NCBI RefSeq assembly: GCF_003131185.1
Contig: NZ_QFFU01000002.1
Coordinates: 186,001-250,000 of the forward strand
DNA length: 64,000 nucleotides
DNA from: Pseudomonas ovata
GTDB lineage: Bacteria > Pseudomonadota > Gammaproteobacteria > Pseudomonadales > Pseudomonadaceae
Direction: 5' to 3'
Part shown: piece by piece, positions 25,103 through 34,117 of the stretch
Position numbering within the stretch: position 1 is the first letter of the stretch
How the letters are laid out: each line of letters opens with the position of its first letter
Notes under the pieces: generated by a model
Databases searched by the model: none
What the model was told of the DNA's origin: nothing
Seen by the model: the letters and a program-made list of their open reading frames with translations, nothing else
Made by a program: the position numbers and the translations under genes

Positions 25103-26743
25103 ATGAGTCTGAGTCCCCTCGCCGGAAAGCTGGCCCCTGAGCATTTGCTGGTCGATATCCCTCGGCTGGTCACGGCCTACTACACCGGCCAGCCGGATGC
25201 GTCGGTGACCACCCAGCGTGTGGCCTTCGGGACTTCCGGGCATCGCGGCACCTCTTTTGAATTGAGCTTCAACGAATGGCACGTCCTGGCCATCAGCCAG
25301 GCGATCTGCCTGTACCGCCAGAGCAAGGGCATCGACGGCCCGCTGTTCCTGGGCGCCGACACCCACGCGCTGTCGACCCCTGCCAGTGCCACGGCCCTGG
25401 AAGTGCTGGCCGCCAACGGTGTTCAGGTGATGATCGCCGTCGGCGACGAATACACCCCGACACCGGCGGTGTCCCATGCCATCCTTTGCTACAACCGTGG
25501 CCGTACCAGCGGCCTGGCCGATGGCATTGTCATCACGCCGTCGCACAATCCACCCCAGAGCGGCGGCTTCAAGTACAACCCGCCCAATGGTGGCCCGGCC
25601 GACAGCGATGTCACCAAGTGGATCGAGAACAAGGCCAACGAACTGCTGGCCGAGCAGGTCGTGGGGGTGTCGCGCGTCAGCCATGAAAAGGCCCTGCGGG
25701 CCGACACCACCCATCGTCACGATTACCTCAATACCTATGTTGCTGACCTGAAAAGCGTCATTGACCTGGATGCGATTCGCCATTCAGGCCTGAAGCTGGG
25801 CGTCGATCCGCTGGGCGGGGCCGGTGTGCGCTACTGGCAGGCCATTGCCGAGCACTACAACCTGGACCTGGATGTGGTCAATCCGCACGTCGATCCGACC
25901 TTCCGCTTCATGAGCGTCGACTGGGACGGCCAGATCCGCATGGACCCGTCTTCCAGCCATGCGATGCAGAGCCTGATCGGCCTCAAGGACCGTTACCAGA
26001 TCGCCTTCGCCTGCGACCCGGACCACGACCGCCACGGCATCGTCACGCCCACGGGCGGCCTGATGACGCCAAACAGCTACCTGGCGGTGGCCATCGATTA
26101 CCTGTACCAGAACCGCCCGCAGTGGCGCGCCGATGCCGCTGTGGGCAAGACCGTGGTCAGCAGTGGCCTGATTGACCGGGTGGCTGCGCGCCTGGGCCGC
26201 ACGCTGTATGAAGTGCCGGTGGGCTTCAAGTACTTTGCCCAGGGCCTGTACGAAGGCTCGCTGGGCTTTGGCGGCGAAGAAAGCGCCGGGGCGTCGTTCC
26301 TGCGTCGCGATGGCAGCGTCTGGAGCACGGACAAGGACGGCCTGATCCCGGCGTTGCTGGCGGCCGAAATGACCGCCACCAGCGGCAAGAACCCCAGCGA
26401 GCGTTATGCCGCGCTGACCGCCGAACTGGGCGAACCATTCTCCACTCGTGTCGACGCCAAGGCCAACCCGCAGCAGAAAGCCGCACTGGGCAAGCTGTCG
26501 CCCGACCAGGTCACCTCCACCGAATTGGCCGGCGAACCGATCCAGCGCGTGCTCAGCCACGCACCGGGCAACGACCAGGCCATTGGTGGTCTGAAAGTGA
26601 TGACGGAGAACGGCTGGTTCGCTGCGCGTCCTTCTGGCACTGAAGACATCTACAAGATCTACGCCGAGAGCTTCATTGGCGACGATCACCTGCAGCGCCT
26701 GGTTGCACAAGCCCAGACCCTGGTGGACACCGCGATTCGCTAA
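25103..26743 (+). CDS. pgm: Phosphoglucomutase, alpha-D-glucose-phosphate specific
   Basis: This 546-residue protein interconverts glucose 1-phosphate and glucose 6-phosphate in the cytoplasm. The active-site serine loop is [17 protein letters not shown], the Mg-binding loop is DPDHDRHG, the sugar-binding loop is [15 protein letters not shown], and the phosphate-binding loop is [15 protein letters not shown]. Length and motifs match the bacterial Pgm (E. coli Pgm type) rather than AlgC. The ATG follows TGGAGGTTGC, a strong ribosome site. It supplies precursors for glycogen, trehalose and envelope glycans. The gene stands alone and ends at a bidirectional hairpin. Confidence 0.96.
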   Translation: MSLSPLAGKLAPEHLLVDIPRLVTAYYTGQPDASVTTQRVAFGTSGHRGTSFELSFNEWHVLAISQAICLYRQSKGIDGPLFLGADTHALSTPASATALEVLAANGVQVMIAVGDEYTPTPAVSHAILCYNRGRTSGLADGIVITPSHNPPQSGGFKYNPPNGGPADSDVTKWIENKANELLAEQVVGVSRVSHEKALRADTTHRHDYLNTYVADLKSVIDLDAIRHSGLKLGVDPLGGAGVRYWQAIAEHYNLDLDVVNPHVDPTFRFMSVDWDGQIRMDPSSSHAMQSLIGLKDRYQIAFACDPDHDRHGIVTPTGGLMTPNSYLAVAIDYLYQNRPQWRADAAVGKTVVSSGLIDRVAARLGRTLYEVPVGFKYFAQGLYEGSLGFGGEESAGASFLRRDGSVWSTDKDGLIPALLAAEMTATSGKNPSERYAALTAELGEPFSTRVDAKANPQQKAALGKLSPDQVTSTELAGEPIQRVLSHAPGNDQAIGGLKVMTENGWFAARPSGTEDIYKIYAESFIGDDHLQRLVAQAQTLVDTAIR

Positions 26744-26752
26744 AACCCATGG

Positions 26753-26782
26753 GTGTCCGGGCGGATCAGTCCGCCTGGGCAC
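26753..26782. terminator. Bidirectional hairpin between pgm and a convergent small gene
   Basis: Arms 26753-26765 and 26770-26782 pair at 11 of 13 positions around a 4-base loop TCAG that contains the stop codon of the minus-strand gene. The position between two convergent ends suits a shared terminator. Confidence 0.5.
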
Positions 26783-27014
26783 GCTTGAGTCGACGGTTCT
26801 TGCAATACCCCCGGATATTCATGCCCGCCAGCAGCACCTGTAGCACGATCAGTGCCCAGGCACTGGCGTGCAGCCCCCAGATCACCCACAGCACATTGCT
26901 CAGGCAGAAGCACCAGAAGCCGATCATGCGTCGGCGCGGTGTCTTGCAGCCGGTAAACCAGGCCGCCAGAACGGTAATGGCCATCGCCGGCCATTGCATC
27001 AGGTCAATCCACAT
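26766..27014 (-). CDS. Small inner-membrane protein
   Basis: This 82-residue protein has three hydrophobic stretches (AMAITVLAAWFTG, MIGFWCFCLSNVLWVIWGL, ALIVLQVLLAGMNIRGY) and a basic C-terminus. Its start (WIDLMQWPAM) and the ending NIRGYCKNRR resemble small PnuC/YgjV-like transporter relatives, but the match is too weak for a name. It follows the exported protein gene by 11 bases on the same strand and probably shares its transcript. Confidence 0.68.
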   Translation of the reverse strand: MWIDLMQWPAMAITVLAAWFTGCKTPRRRMIGFWCFCLSNVLWVIWGLHASAWALIVLQVLLAGMNIRGYCKNRRLKRAQAD

Positions 27015-27025
27015 CGTTGTAGCGC

Positions 27026-27379
27026 TTACTGACTTTTGCGAGGGCTGTCTTTCCTGGGCTCATCGTCAGGGGTTTTGGGCGCGTGTGTGCCGGGCGCCTG
27101 ACGCTCGACGGCCGGTTCTTTTTCAAGATCCTGTCGGCCGTCGGGCGTCATGCGGGTTTCCGGGCGTACGTTGCTGCCGTCGGTGCCATTGCGGCCACTG
27201 GGATCAGCCGACCGGGTGCCAGGGGGCAATGCCGAGCCACCGGGGGTCATGGGCTGCTGGCCGACGCCAGCCGGAATGTCACTGACAGTCGCCGCGGTGG
27301 CGGTGGCTGCCAGGGCAGGGATGGTCAATAGGCAAGCCAGGCCCGCCGTGGCCAGTGCATGACGCAATGAAGTCTTCAT
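27026..27379 (-). CDS. Small exported, low-complexity hydrophilic protein
   Basis: This 117-residue protein has a clear Sec signal peptide (MKTSLRHALATAGLACLLTI, cleavage probably near ALAATATAA). The rest is a Pro/Gly/Asp/Arg-rich, probably disordered mature chain (RSADPSGRNGTDGSNVRPE). No fold or catalytic motif is visible. The ATG at 27379 has AAGAGGTGTACCC upstream on the minus strand. A periplasmic or stress-related role is possible, but nothing specific can be assigned. Confidence 0.65.
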   Translation of the reverse strand: MKTSLRHALATAGLACLLTIPALAATATAATVSDIPAGVGQQPMTPGGSALPPGTRSADPSGRNGTDGSNVRPETRMTPDGRQDLEKEPAVERQAPGTHAPKTPDDEPRKDSPRKSQ

Positions 27380-27786
27380 GGGTACACCTCTTGATCAAAC
27401 CCGGGCCGCCTTGAAGGACGGCCCTGATAACGGCCGGATTGACGGTCCGTCTCCCTTGAAAGACCGGCTGAAACCGGCCACTCATGAGCTTGGGAAAGAA
27501 AACCGCCCGGCAAAGTTTGATAAAGATCGCTGCGCTGCGACGAATGGACATGATGGAAGGCAGCTCGTTGCTGGCGATGGCTATGGGACAGGCGCAGCAG
27601 GTGTGTTGGTCTTGCTAGCCTGATCTTCGGATCGCCTCCCACAGAATTGATGTGACCCTGAATTTCGGGCCTGGCACCAGGCTATGGGAGGCAGCTGGCG
27701 ATAGCGGCAAGGAATCTGCCGCATTTGTATCGCCTGTCTCATCGAAGTCGCGAGCAGAGCGCCCTCCCGCGGATCATGCATTACGA
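27380..27786. other. Intergenic region with one copy of a dispersed repeat
   Basis: These 407 bases contain the promoter of the upstream minus-strand pair and a copy of a dispersed repeat at about 27570-27708 (see the 33788-33940 copy). Short open frames here run across the repeat and have no ribosome site, so I call no gene. Confidence 0.5.
27570..27708. repeat. Dispersed repeat, copy A (pairs with 33788-33940)
   Basis: This copy shares CTGGCGATG, then ACAGGCGCAGCAGGTGT, CGCCTCCCACAG, TTGATGT, CTGGCA and GGGAGGCAGC in the same order with 33788-33940. Its outer parts contain the inverted REP motif GCCTCCCAC...GTGGGAGGC (here ATGGGAGGC). Confidence 0.7.
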
Positions 27787-29220
27787 TCAGGCCTGCAGAT
27801 AAACCACATGCGTATGGGTGTATTCATACAGCCCGTGCTTGCCATCTGCACCGCCCATGCCCGATTTGCGCACCCCGGCATGGAAGCCCTGCATGGCCTC
27901 GAAGTTCTCCCGGTTGATGTAGGTTTCGCCAAAGTCAATCTCGCGCATGGCGTGCATCGCCTTGCTCAGGTCGCGGGTATAGAGCGAGGAGGTGAGGCCA
28001 TATTCGCAGTCGTTGGCCAGGGCGATGGCTTCGTCCAGGTCATCGACAATCTGGATCGGCAGCACCGGACCGAAAATCTCCTTGCGCATGATCTCCATGC
28101 TCGCGTTGCACCCGGCCAGCACGGTCGGCTGGTAATGAAAGCCCATGCCCTGGTCGGCCACCTGGCCGCCGGTGATCAACTGCGCGCCCTGGGCCTGTGC
28201 GTTGCGCACCTTGGCCGCCACGCTCTCCAGGCCCTGGCGGTTGATCAGCGGGCCCATTTCCACTGTGCTGTCGGCCAGCGGGTCGCCATAGCGCGTGGCA
28301 GCCATGGCCGCGCTGACCTTCTCGATGAACTGATCGGCGATGCTGCGCTCGACATACACTCGCTCGGCGCAGTTGCACACTTGCCCGGTATTGATGATGC
28401 GCGAGTCACGAATGGCTCGCACCGCCAGGTCCAGGTCGGCATCGGCCAGCACGATGGCCGGTGCCTTGCCGCCCAGCTCCAGGTTGAGCTTGGTGATGTT
28501 GGGCGCCGCAGCACTCATGATCCGCGTGCCGGTCTCGACACTGCCGGTGAAGCTGATCATGTCCACCTGGCGGTGCGCGGTCAGGGCGGCACCCACGCTG
28601 CCGTCGCCGCAGACCACATTGAACACCCCCGCTGGCAGGTCGATCTCGGCCACCAGGCGGGCGAACTCGAAGCAATTGTTGGGCGTTTCTTCACTGGGCT
28701 TGATCACGATGGTGTTGCCGGTGACCAGCGCCGGCGCCATCTTGCGGGCGATCAGGAAGAACGGGAAATTCCACGGCAGAATGCCGGCCACCACACCCAG
28801 CGGCTTGCGGAACATGAAGATGTTCTCGCCGGGACGGTCGCTGGTGATGATCTCGCCTTCGATGCGCCGCGCCCATTCGGCCATGTAGTCCAGGTAATCG
28901 GCGGTGAAATTCACCTCCACTTCGGCCAGCGCCGAAATCTTGCCTTGCTCCAGGGTGATGGTGCGCGCCAGGTGCGGCACGTTTTCACGAATCTTGCTGG
29001 CAATCCTGCGCAGGTAGCCTGCCCGTTCATTGGCCGGGCGGCGGCCCCAGGCGGGTTGGGCGGTGCGGGCCGCCGCCAGGGCGGCGTCGACCTGGCTGGC
29101 ATCGGAGGCGGGCACCTTGGCCAGCAAGGTGCCGGTGGCCGGATTGAAGACATCCAGGTGCTCGGTGCTGCTGACGAACCGGCCGTTGATGTAGTTCTCG
29201 TAGATCGGCAAAGCAGTCAT
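27787..29220 (-). CDS. aldA: Lactaldehyde dehydrogenase (aldehyde dehydrogenase family)
   Basis: This 477-residue NAD-dependent aldehyde dehydrogenase has the proton-abstracting Glu in LNLELGGKAPAIV, the nucleophile Cys in NTGQVCNCAERVYVE, and the cofactor segments PWNFPFFLIARK and SFTGSVETG. Overall sequence and length fit AldA (L-lactaldehyde to L-lactate). It is the last gene of the rhamnonate operon, directly after the aldolase whose product is lactaldehyde, which supports the assignment. The ATG at 29220 follows AGGAACATCGAAC on the minus strand. Glycolaldehyde is a possible additional substrate. Confidence 0.88.
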   Translation of the reverse strand: MTALPIYENYINGRFVSSTEHLDVFNPATGTLLAKVPASDASQVDAALAAARTAQPAWGRRPANERAGYLRRIASKIRENVPHLARTITLEQGKISALAEVEVNFTADYLDYMAEWARRIEGEIITSDRPGENIFMFRKPLGVVAGILPWNFPFFLIARKMAPALVTGNTIVIKPSEETPNNCFEFARLVAEIDLPAGVFNVVCGDGSVGAALTAHRQVDMISFTGSVETGTRIMSAAAPNITKLNLELGGKAPAIVLADADLDLAVRAIRDSRIINTGQVCNCAERVYVERSIADQFIEKVSAAMAATRYGDPLADSTVEMGPLINRQGLESVAAKVRNAQAQGAQLITGGQVADQGMGFHYQPTVLAGCNASMEIMRKEIFGPVLPIQIVDDLDEAIALANDCEYGLTSSLYTRDLSKAMHAMREIDFGETYINRENFEAMQGFHAGVRKSGMGGADGKHGLYEYTHTHVVYLQA

Positions 29221-29253
29221 GTTCGATGTTCCTGTTCGATAGGTACGCAAGAC

Positions 29254-30054
29254 TCAGTAGGTGCGCGACGCCGGGCGCTGTTCGGTTGATTCCCGGTAGC
29301 GCGCCAGGTTGCTCAGGGCGGCCTGGCGCATCAGGCTGATGTCGATGGCCACGGCGATGAACTGGCACCCCCAGCCTTGATAGCGCCGCGCATCTTCCTC
29401 GGCGGGCGCCAGGATGCCGCAAGCCTTGCCGGCGGCCAGGGTGGCGTCGATGGCCTGGCGGATCTTGTCCTGCACCTCGGGGTGCGACGGGTTGCCGATA
29501 TGGCCCAGCCCGGTGGAGAGGTCGGCAGGACCGATGAACACCGCATCGACGCCTTCGACCGCGGCGATGGCCGCGACGTTTTCAACCCCGGCCCGCGACT
29601 CGACCTGCACGATCAGGCACAGCTGTTCGTGCGCGGTGTTGATGTAGTCGGGCACCGCGTCCCAGCGCGTGGCGCGGGTCAGGCCGCCGCCGACGCCCCG
29701 GATGCCGTGCGGCGGGTAACGCATGGCCTGCACCAGGGCCCGGGCCTGCTCGGCGGTTTCGACCATCGGGATCATCAGGGTCTGGGTGCCGATGTCCAGC
29801 AACTGCTTGATCAGCACCGGATCATGACCGACCGCGCGCACCACGGGCGCCGTGGTGTAGGGTGCCACGGCCTGCAACTGGGCCAGCACCGACGGCACGG
29901 TGTTGGGCGCGTGTTCGCCGTCGATCAGCATCCAGTCATAGCCGAAGCTGGCGGTGATTTCAGCGCCGTAGCCGGTGGCGAAACCGGCCCAGATGCCGTA
30001 CTGCGGCTCACCTTTGGCCAAGGCGGCCTTGAACGCGTTGCGGGGCATGCTCAT
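29254..30054 (-). CDS. rhmA: 2-keto-3-deoxy-L-rhamnonate aldolase (HpcH/HpaI family)
   Basis: This 266-residue class II aldolase begins NAFKAALAKGEPQYGIWAGF. It contains DWMLIDGEHAPN, IPMVETAEQARALV, a metal-binding VQVESRAGVENV and FIGPADLSTGLGH, all typical of the HpaI/GarL/RhmA family. In this operon it should split 2-keto-3-deoxy-L-rhamnonate into pyruvate and L-lactaldehyde. Related members act on other 2-keto-3-deoxy sugar acids, so specificity is inferred from the neighbouring dehydratase. The ATG at 30054 lies downstream of AGGAACCCTCTC. It sits 23 bases after the dehydratase gene. Confidence 0.9.
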   Translation of the reverse strand: MSMPRNAFKAALAKGEPQYGIWAGFATGYGAEITASFGYDWMLIDGEHAPNTVPSVLAQLQAVAPYTTAPVVRAVGHDPVLIKQLLDIGTQTLMIPMVETAEQARALVQAMRYPPHGIRGVGGGLTRATRWDAVPDYINTAHEQLCLIVQVESRAGVENVAAIAAVEGVDAVFIGPADLSTGLGHIGNPSHPEVQDKIRQAIDATLAAGKACGILAPAEEDARRYQGWGCQFIAVAIDISLMRQAALSNLARYRESTEQRPASRTY

Positions 30055-30077
30055 GAGAGGGTTCCTGTGCAAAAGAA

Positions 30078-31262
30078 TCAGTGCTGATACGGCCGATGCA
30101 GCTGGCATTCAGGGTTCAGGTCGACGCCAAAGCCTGGCTTGTCGAGTTTCGACAGGCGCATGCGGCCGTTTTCCGGCACCGGCTCGCCGAGCAGTTGCGG
30201 GTGGAACATCGGCACCACTTCATCGGCTTTGGGCGCCATCATCAGAAATTCCGCAAACGGACTGTTGGTGCGCGTGGCCACGAAGTGGTAGCTGTAGACC
30301 GACGAGCCGTGCGGCACCACCATGGCGCTGTGGGCGTCGGCCAGGGCCGAGATCTTGATCAGTTCGGTGATGCCGCCGCACCAGCCGACATCGGGCTGGA
30401 TGATGTCGCAGCAGCCCATCTCCAGCAGCATGCGAAAGCCCCAGCGGGTGGCTTCGTGCTCGCCGGTGGTCACCAGCATGCCGGTGGGCACGTTTTTCTT
30501 CAGGGCCGCGTAGCCCCAGTAGTCGTCGGGCGACAGCGCCTCTTCGATCCACTTCAGGCCGAACTCGTGGGCGCCCTGGGCCAGGCGGGTGGCGTAGTTG
30601 AGGTCCAGGCTCATCCAGCAGTCGAGCATCAGCCAGAAGTCCTTGCCGACCCGCTCGCGCATCACCGCCAGGTGCTCAAGGTTCTTGCGCAGGCCTTCTT
30701 CACCTTCGACCGGGCCGTGGTGCAAGGGCAGTTTGCCGCCGATAAAGCCCATTTTCTGGGCCAGGTCCGGGCGGGCGCCGGTGGCGTAGAACTGCAGTTC
30801 GTCGCGCACCGCGCCGCCCAGCAGTTGATGCACCGGCTCCTGGCGCACCTTGCCCAGCAGGTCCCACAGCGCCAGGTCAATGCCGGAAATGGTGTTGATC
30901 ACCAGGCCCTTGCGTCCGTAGTACTGCGACGAGAAGTACATCTGGTCCCAGATGCGCTCGATGTCGGTGACCTTGGCGCCCTCGACGAAACGCGCCAGGT
31001 GTTTTTCGACGATATAGGCCGCCGGTTCACCGCCGGTGGTCACCGCAAAGCCGACATTGCCGTCGCTGTCCTCGACCTCGACCACCAGCGTGCCCAGCAC
31101 GTTGATGCCGAAGCTGCGCCGGCTCTGGCGGTATTCGGGGTATTTGCTCATGGGGGTGGCGATATGGTCGTCGATCCAGTGACCGTCGCCCTGGTCGTGG
31201 TAATCGGCGCCGCCGCCTCGCAGAACGTAGGCGCGAACGTGTTTGATGGTCGGAGTGGCCAT
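30078..31262 (-). CDS. rhmD: L-rhamnonate dehydratase (enolase superfamily)
   Basis: This 394-residue protein closely follows E. coli RhmD from memory: [20 protein letters not shown] near the start, [40 protein letters not shown], the metal ligands in [16 protein letters not shown] and TTGEHEAT, the active-site histidine region [10 protein letters not shown], and the C-terminal KPGFGVDLN. It dehydrates L-rhamnonate to 2-keto-3-deoxy-L-rhamnonate in the cytoplasm. The ATG at 31262 is preceded by AGAGGCATCCACC. It lies 16 bases after the transporter gene in the rhm operon. Confidence 0.94.
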   Translation of the reverse strand: MATPTIKHVRAYVLRGGGADYHDQGDGHWIDDHIATPMSKYPEYRQSRRSFGINVLGTLVVEVEDSDGNVGFAVTTGGEPAAYIVEKHLARFVEGAKVTDIERIWDQMYFSSQYYGRKGLVINTISGIDLALWDLLGKVRQEPVHQLLGGAVRDELQFYATGARPDLAQKMGFIGGKLPLHHGPVEGEEGLRKNLEHLAVMRERVGKDFWLMLDCWMSLDLNYATRLAQGAHEFGLKWIEEALSPDDYWGYAALKKNVPTGMLVTTGEHEATRWGFRMLLEMGCCDIIQPDVGWCGGITELIKISALADAHSAMVVPHGSSVYSYHFVATRTNSPFAEFLMMAPKADEVVPMFHPQLLGEPVPENGRMRLSKLDKPGFGVDLNPECQLHRPYQH

Positions 31263-31278
31263 GGTGGATGCCTCTTGA

Positions 31279-32577
31279 TCAATGCTGGAAGGTTGGCTGC
31301 TTGTGCGGCTGGGCCGTGCGCGGGGCACGAATGCCCATCACCAGCGCGGCGGCGATGAAGGTGGTCACGGCCAGCAGGTACAGGCCTGCCGCCGGGGACT
31401 GGAAGGCGCCTTCGGCCCAGTTCTTGAGGATGGGCGCGATGAACCCGCCCAGGGCGCCAAAGGAGTTGATCAGCGCAATGGCGCCAGCGGCTGCGGAGCC
31501 GGCCAGAAAGCTGCCCGGAAAGGTCCAGAACACCGGCTGCACGGCAATGAAGCCCGACGCGGCAAAGCACAGGGCCAGAATGCCCAGCACCGGGTTGGCG
31601 AAGGTCACCGAGGCGGCGATGCCGAGCCCGGAGACCACCAGAGTCAGGGCGGCCACGGTGCGGCGCTGGCCGGTACGATCGGCGATGCCGGGGATTTTCC
31701 AGGCGGCGATCAAGGCGCAGACCCAGGGAATGGCGCCGACAATGCCGACCATCAGCCCGACCTTGGTGCCCAGCAGGCCGGCGACCTGGGTGGGCAGGTA
31801 AAAGACCACGCCGTAGACGCTGGCCTGGATCAGCAGGTAGATCAGACACAGGTACAGCACGCTCGGCTGGCACAGCACCTTGAGCAGGCTGCCGTGGCTT
31901 TGCTTCTGGCTGTCTTCGGCGTCCAGCACGCCTTGCAACTGGGTGCGCTCCTGTGCGGTCAGCCATTTGGCATCGGCAGGGCGGTTGTCCAGGTAAAAGT
32001 ACGCCCAGATGCCCACCGCACTGGCCATCAGGCCCTCCACGGCGAACAGCCACTGCCAGCCGTGGCTGCCCAGCACGCCGTCCAGCTCCAGTAGCAGGCC
32101 CGACAACGGGCTGCCGAAGATGAATGCCAGCGGTGCCCCGAAGTAAAAGAAACCCATGGCCTTGCCGCGTGCGGCACTGGGAAACCAGTAGGTGAGGTAG
32201 AGGATCACGCCCGGGAAAAAGCCGGCTTCAGCCACACCCAGCAGAAAGCGCAAGACATAGAAGGTGGTTTCGTTGTGGGCAAAGACCATGGCGGCCGAGA
32301 CCAGGCCCCAGGTGACCATGATCCGGCACATCCACAGCTTGGCGCCGACCCGGTGCATGATCAGGTTGCTGGGCACTTCCAGCAGCGCGTAGCCGACAAA
32401 GAAGACCCCGGCACCGAAGGCAAACGCGGCATCGCTGATGCCGGTGTCGGCCTGGAAAGCCTGTTTGGCAAAGCCGACATTGGCACGGTCCAGAAAGGCC
32501 ATGATGTACATCAACAGCAGGAAGGGCAGCAGCCGCCAGGAGACCTTGGCCAGCAATGAGGCAGGGAGAGTGTTCAC
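31279..32577 (-). CDS. rhmT: MFS transporter of the rhamnonate operon (ACS family)
   Basis: This 432-residue inner-membrane protein has 12 predicted membrane segments and anion:cation symporter (ACS) features: [20 protein letters not shown] after the first helix and [20 protein letters not shown] in the third or fourth segment. ACS members import sugar acids such as hexuronates and galactonate. As the first gene of the operon with rhmD, rhmA and aldA, it is probably the L-rhamnonate importer. The start is GTG at 32577 with AAGGAAGCTGAC before it. The regulated promoter lies in the divergent region 32578-32723. Confidence 0.88.
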   Translation of the reverse strand: MNTLPASLLAKVSWRLLPFLLLMYIMAFLDRANVGFAKQAFQADTGISDAAFAFGAGVFFVGYALLEVPSNLIMHRVGAKLWMCRIMVTWGLVSAAMVFAHNETTFYVLRFLLGVAEAGFFPGVILYLTYWFPSAARGKAMGFFYFGAPLAFIFGSPLSGLLLELDGVLGSHGWQWLFAVEGLMASAVGIWAYFYLDNRPADAKWLTAQERTQLQGVLDAEDSQKQSHGSLLKVLCQPSVLYLCLIYLLIQASVYGVVFYLPTQVAGLLGTKVGLMVGIVGAIPWVCALIAAWKIPGIADRTGQRRTVAALTLVVSGLGIAASVTFANPVLGILALCFAASGFIAVQPVFWTFPGSFLAGSAAAGAIALINSFGALGGFIAPILKNWAEGAFQSPAAGLYLLAVTTFIAAALVMGIRAPRTAQPHKQPTFQH

Positions 32578-32668
32578 GTCAGCTTCCTTTTTGGAATTAT
32601 TCGACTGAGTAACAGCGGATGATCTTTCTTGTGGAACAAACTCTACTGCGTACCTATGATGCATGACC

Positions 32669-32708
32669 AATCGAAATTAGCTGTTGGCCGATACCTTGAG
32701 GGTATCGG
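32669..32708. promoter_or_regulatory. LysR-type operator in the rhm intergenic region
   Basis: A perfect dyad CCGATACC (32688-32695), TTGAG, GGTATCGG (32701-32708) contains the LysR box T-N11-A (ATAC-N7-GTAT). It lies about 110 bp upstream of rhmT and just before the divergent LysR gene. The same core, with a similar flank starting GACCA about 20 bp away in the same orientation relative to the target gene, occurs upstream of lldD at 36119-36162. Confidence 0.75.
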
Positions 32709-32723
32709 TCTAAAGAGGGTTGC

Positions 32724-33650
32724 ATGAGCGATCACCACCTGTTTGGCCGGCTGCGCTACAAGCATTTGCAGATGCTGATGATGCTCGGCTCCAGCCTCAA
32801 CCTGCACCGCGCCTCGGTGAGCATGAACATGTCGCAGCCGGCCGCCAGCCGCATGCTGCAAGAGATCGAGGACATGTTTGGCTGCGAGCTGTTCGAGCGT
32901 TTGCCGCGCGGCATGCAGCCCACGGCGCTGGGCCGCGAGCTGCTGCGCTTTGCCGAGGCGGCGCTGAGTGGCCTGGATCGCTGCGCGGCCGACCTGGCGG
33001 CGCGTCAGCAGGGCGGCTATGGCTACCTGGCGATCGGCACCATCATGGGCGCCGCACCGGACCTGGTCATGCATGCGGTGGCCGAAATCAAGGCGCTCAA
33101 CCCGCGCCTGCGCCTGCGCATCATGGGCGACACCAGTGATCAGGTCGTGCAGTTACTGGAGCAGGGACGGGTGGACATTGCCGTGGCCCGGCGTGACTTG
33201 AGCAATGACCGCGAACAATACGAGTTCGAGCCCCTGGGCAACGAGCAACTGATTGCCGTGGTGCACAGCGGCCACCCGTTGGCCGACAGGCCGGTACTGC
33301 ACTGGCACGAGCTGGTGAGGGATTGGCCATGGATTCTGCAACCGCAATCAAGCCCGGCGCGGGTGGCCTTCGAACAGGCACTGCTGCGCCATGAACTGCC
33401 GATGCCGGCGGACATCATCGAATGCAGTTCGGTGTACTCGATGCAGCAACTGGTGCAACTGACCGATGCGGTGATGGTGCTGTCGGAGTCGGCCATGCGC
33501 GACTACCTGAAGATGGGCCTGGTGACCGCGCTGCCCATCAGCATTGACGCGCAAATGGCGCCGTTCGGGTTGCTGCGGCGTAAAAATGAACCGATCAGTC
33601 GGGAACTGCAGCTGTTCATTGATCTGCTGCGCCGGCGCGCTGTGTCGTAG
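32724..33650 (+). CDS. LysR-type regulator divergent from the rhamnonate operon
   Basis: This 308-residue protein has an N-terminal winged helix-turn-helix (about 8-70, ASVSMNMSQPAASRMLQEIE) and a periplasmic-binding-like effector domain (about 95-305). The head SDHHLFGRLRYKHLQMLMML resembles GbpR/CbhR-type LysR proteins that control sugar use. It is divergent from rhmT with a shared 146-bp region carrying the T-N11-A dyad, so it most likely senses rhamnonate or an intermediate and controls the rhm genes. Its start lies 16 bases after the dyad, which would allow autorepression. The ATG follows AAAGAGGGTTGC. Confidence 0.9.
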   Translation: MSDHHLFGRLRYKHLQMLMMLGSSLNLHRASVSMNMSQPAASRMLQEIEDMFGCELFERLPRGMQPTALGRELLRFAEAALSGLDRCAADLAARQQGGYGYLAIGTIMGAAPDLVMHAVAEIKALNPRLRLRIMGDTSDQVVQLLEQGRVDIAVARRDLSNDREQYEFEPLGNEQLIAVVHSGHPLADRPVLHWHELVRDWPWILQPQSSPARVAFEQALLRHELPMPADIIECSSVYSMQQLVQLTDAVMVLSESAMRDYLKMGLVTALPISIDAQMAPFGLLRRKNEPISRELQLFIDLLRRRAVS

Positions 33651-33660
33651 CCCCGATCTG

Positions 33661-33730
33661 TAGGAGCGACCAACGGTCGCGAAAAGGTCCGCATGATCAC
33701 AGCGGCATTCGCGACCGCTGGTCGCTCCTA
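33661..33730. repeat. REP hairpin, GGAGCGACC type, copy 2
   Basis: Arms TAGGAGCGACCAACGGTCGC (from 33661) and GCGACCGCTGGTCGCTCCTA (to 33730) flank a loop of about 25 bp, directly after the LysR gene. It matches the copies at 10513 and 37136. Confidence 0.82.
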
Positions 33731-33787
33731 CGAAGTCATGCCAGTCAGTCAGGCCTCGGCGCGGGCCTTTGGGAGACAGCAACTGTC

Positions 33788-33940
33788 TGGCGATGACTAT
33801 ATGACAGGCGCAGCAGGTGTATGGGCCTTGCTGGCCTCATCGTCGGGTCGCCGCCCGCAGCAAGCCGCCTCCCACAGGATTGATGTCGCCCACGGTCTCG
33901 TGCCTGGCATCGGACTGTGGGAGGCAGCTCTGCTGGCGAT
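33788..33940. repeat. Dispersed repeat, copy B (pairs with 27570-27708)
   Basis: This is the longer copy of the repeat seen at 27570-27708. It includes the extra segment with GCAAGCCGCCTCCCAC (33860-33875), which pairs with GTGGGAGGCAGC (33917-33928). The copies differ by several substitutions and at least one indel. Confidence 0.7.
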
Positions 33941-34024
33941 CGGCTGCGCAGCAGTCGTAAGTTTTCAGCGCTAATCAATTTCCGTGAGCGCTTTGCGCTC
34001 AATCGCCAGCAAGCCGCCTCCCAC
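33917..34024. repeat. REPIN-like palindrome, GTGGGAGG type
   Basis: GTGGGAGGCAGC...GCTGGCGAT (33917-33940) is inverted as ATCGCCAGC...GCCGCCTCCCAC (34002-34024) around a core with TTTTCAGCG. This is a second REP family, nested with copy B of the dispersed repeat. The whole 33651-34117 gap (467 bp) is repeat DNA with no gene that I can support. Confidence 0.75.
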
Positions 34025-34117
34025 GACGTTTTTGAATAAAACTCAATAAAATCAATAATTTATTTTATTTTTGGTAGGAGGGTGATTTGCCGGCCGGCCG
34101 TGTGTTGCGCTGGCAGG

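Noticed and set aside
27376..27642. Small genes in the gap between the exported protein and aldA (both strands)
   Set aside because: Frames overlap the dispersed repeat, lack ribosome sites and give low-complexity products.
27652..29289. 545-codon plus-strand frame opposite the aldehyde dehydrogenase
   Set aside because: Antisense shadow; all catalytic motifs are on the minus strand.
32688..32708. Hairpin as a transcription terminator
   Set aside because: It lies between two divergent starts and has the LysR T-N11-A form and a second matching copy upstream of lldD, so an operator is the better reading.
33693..34002. Small genes in the repeat cluster after the rhm LysR gene
   Set aside because: The open frames are made of REP/REPIN sequence only.
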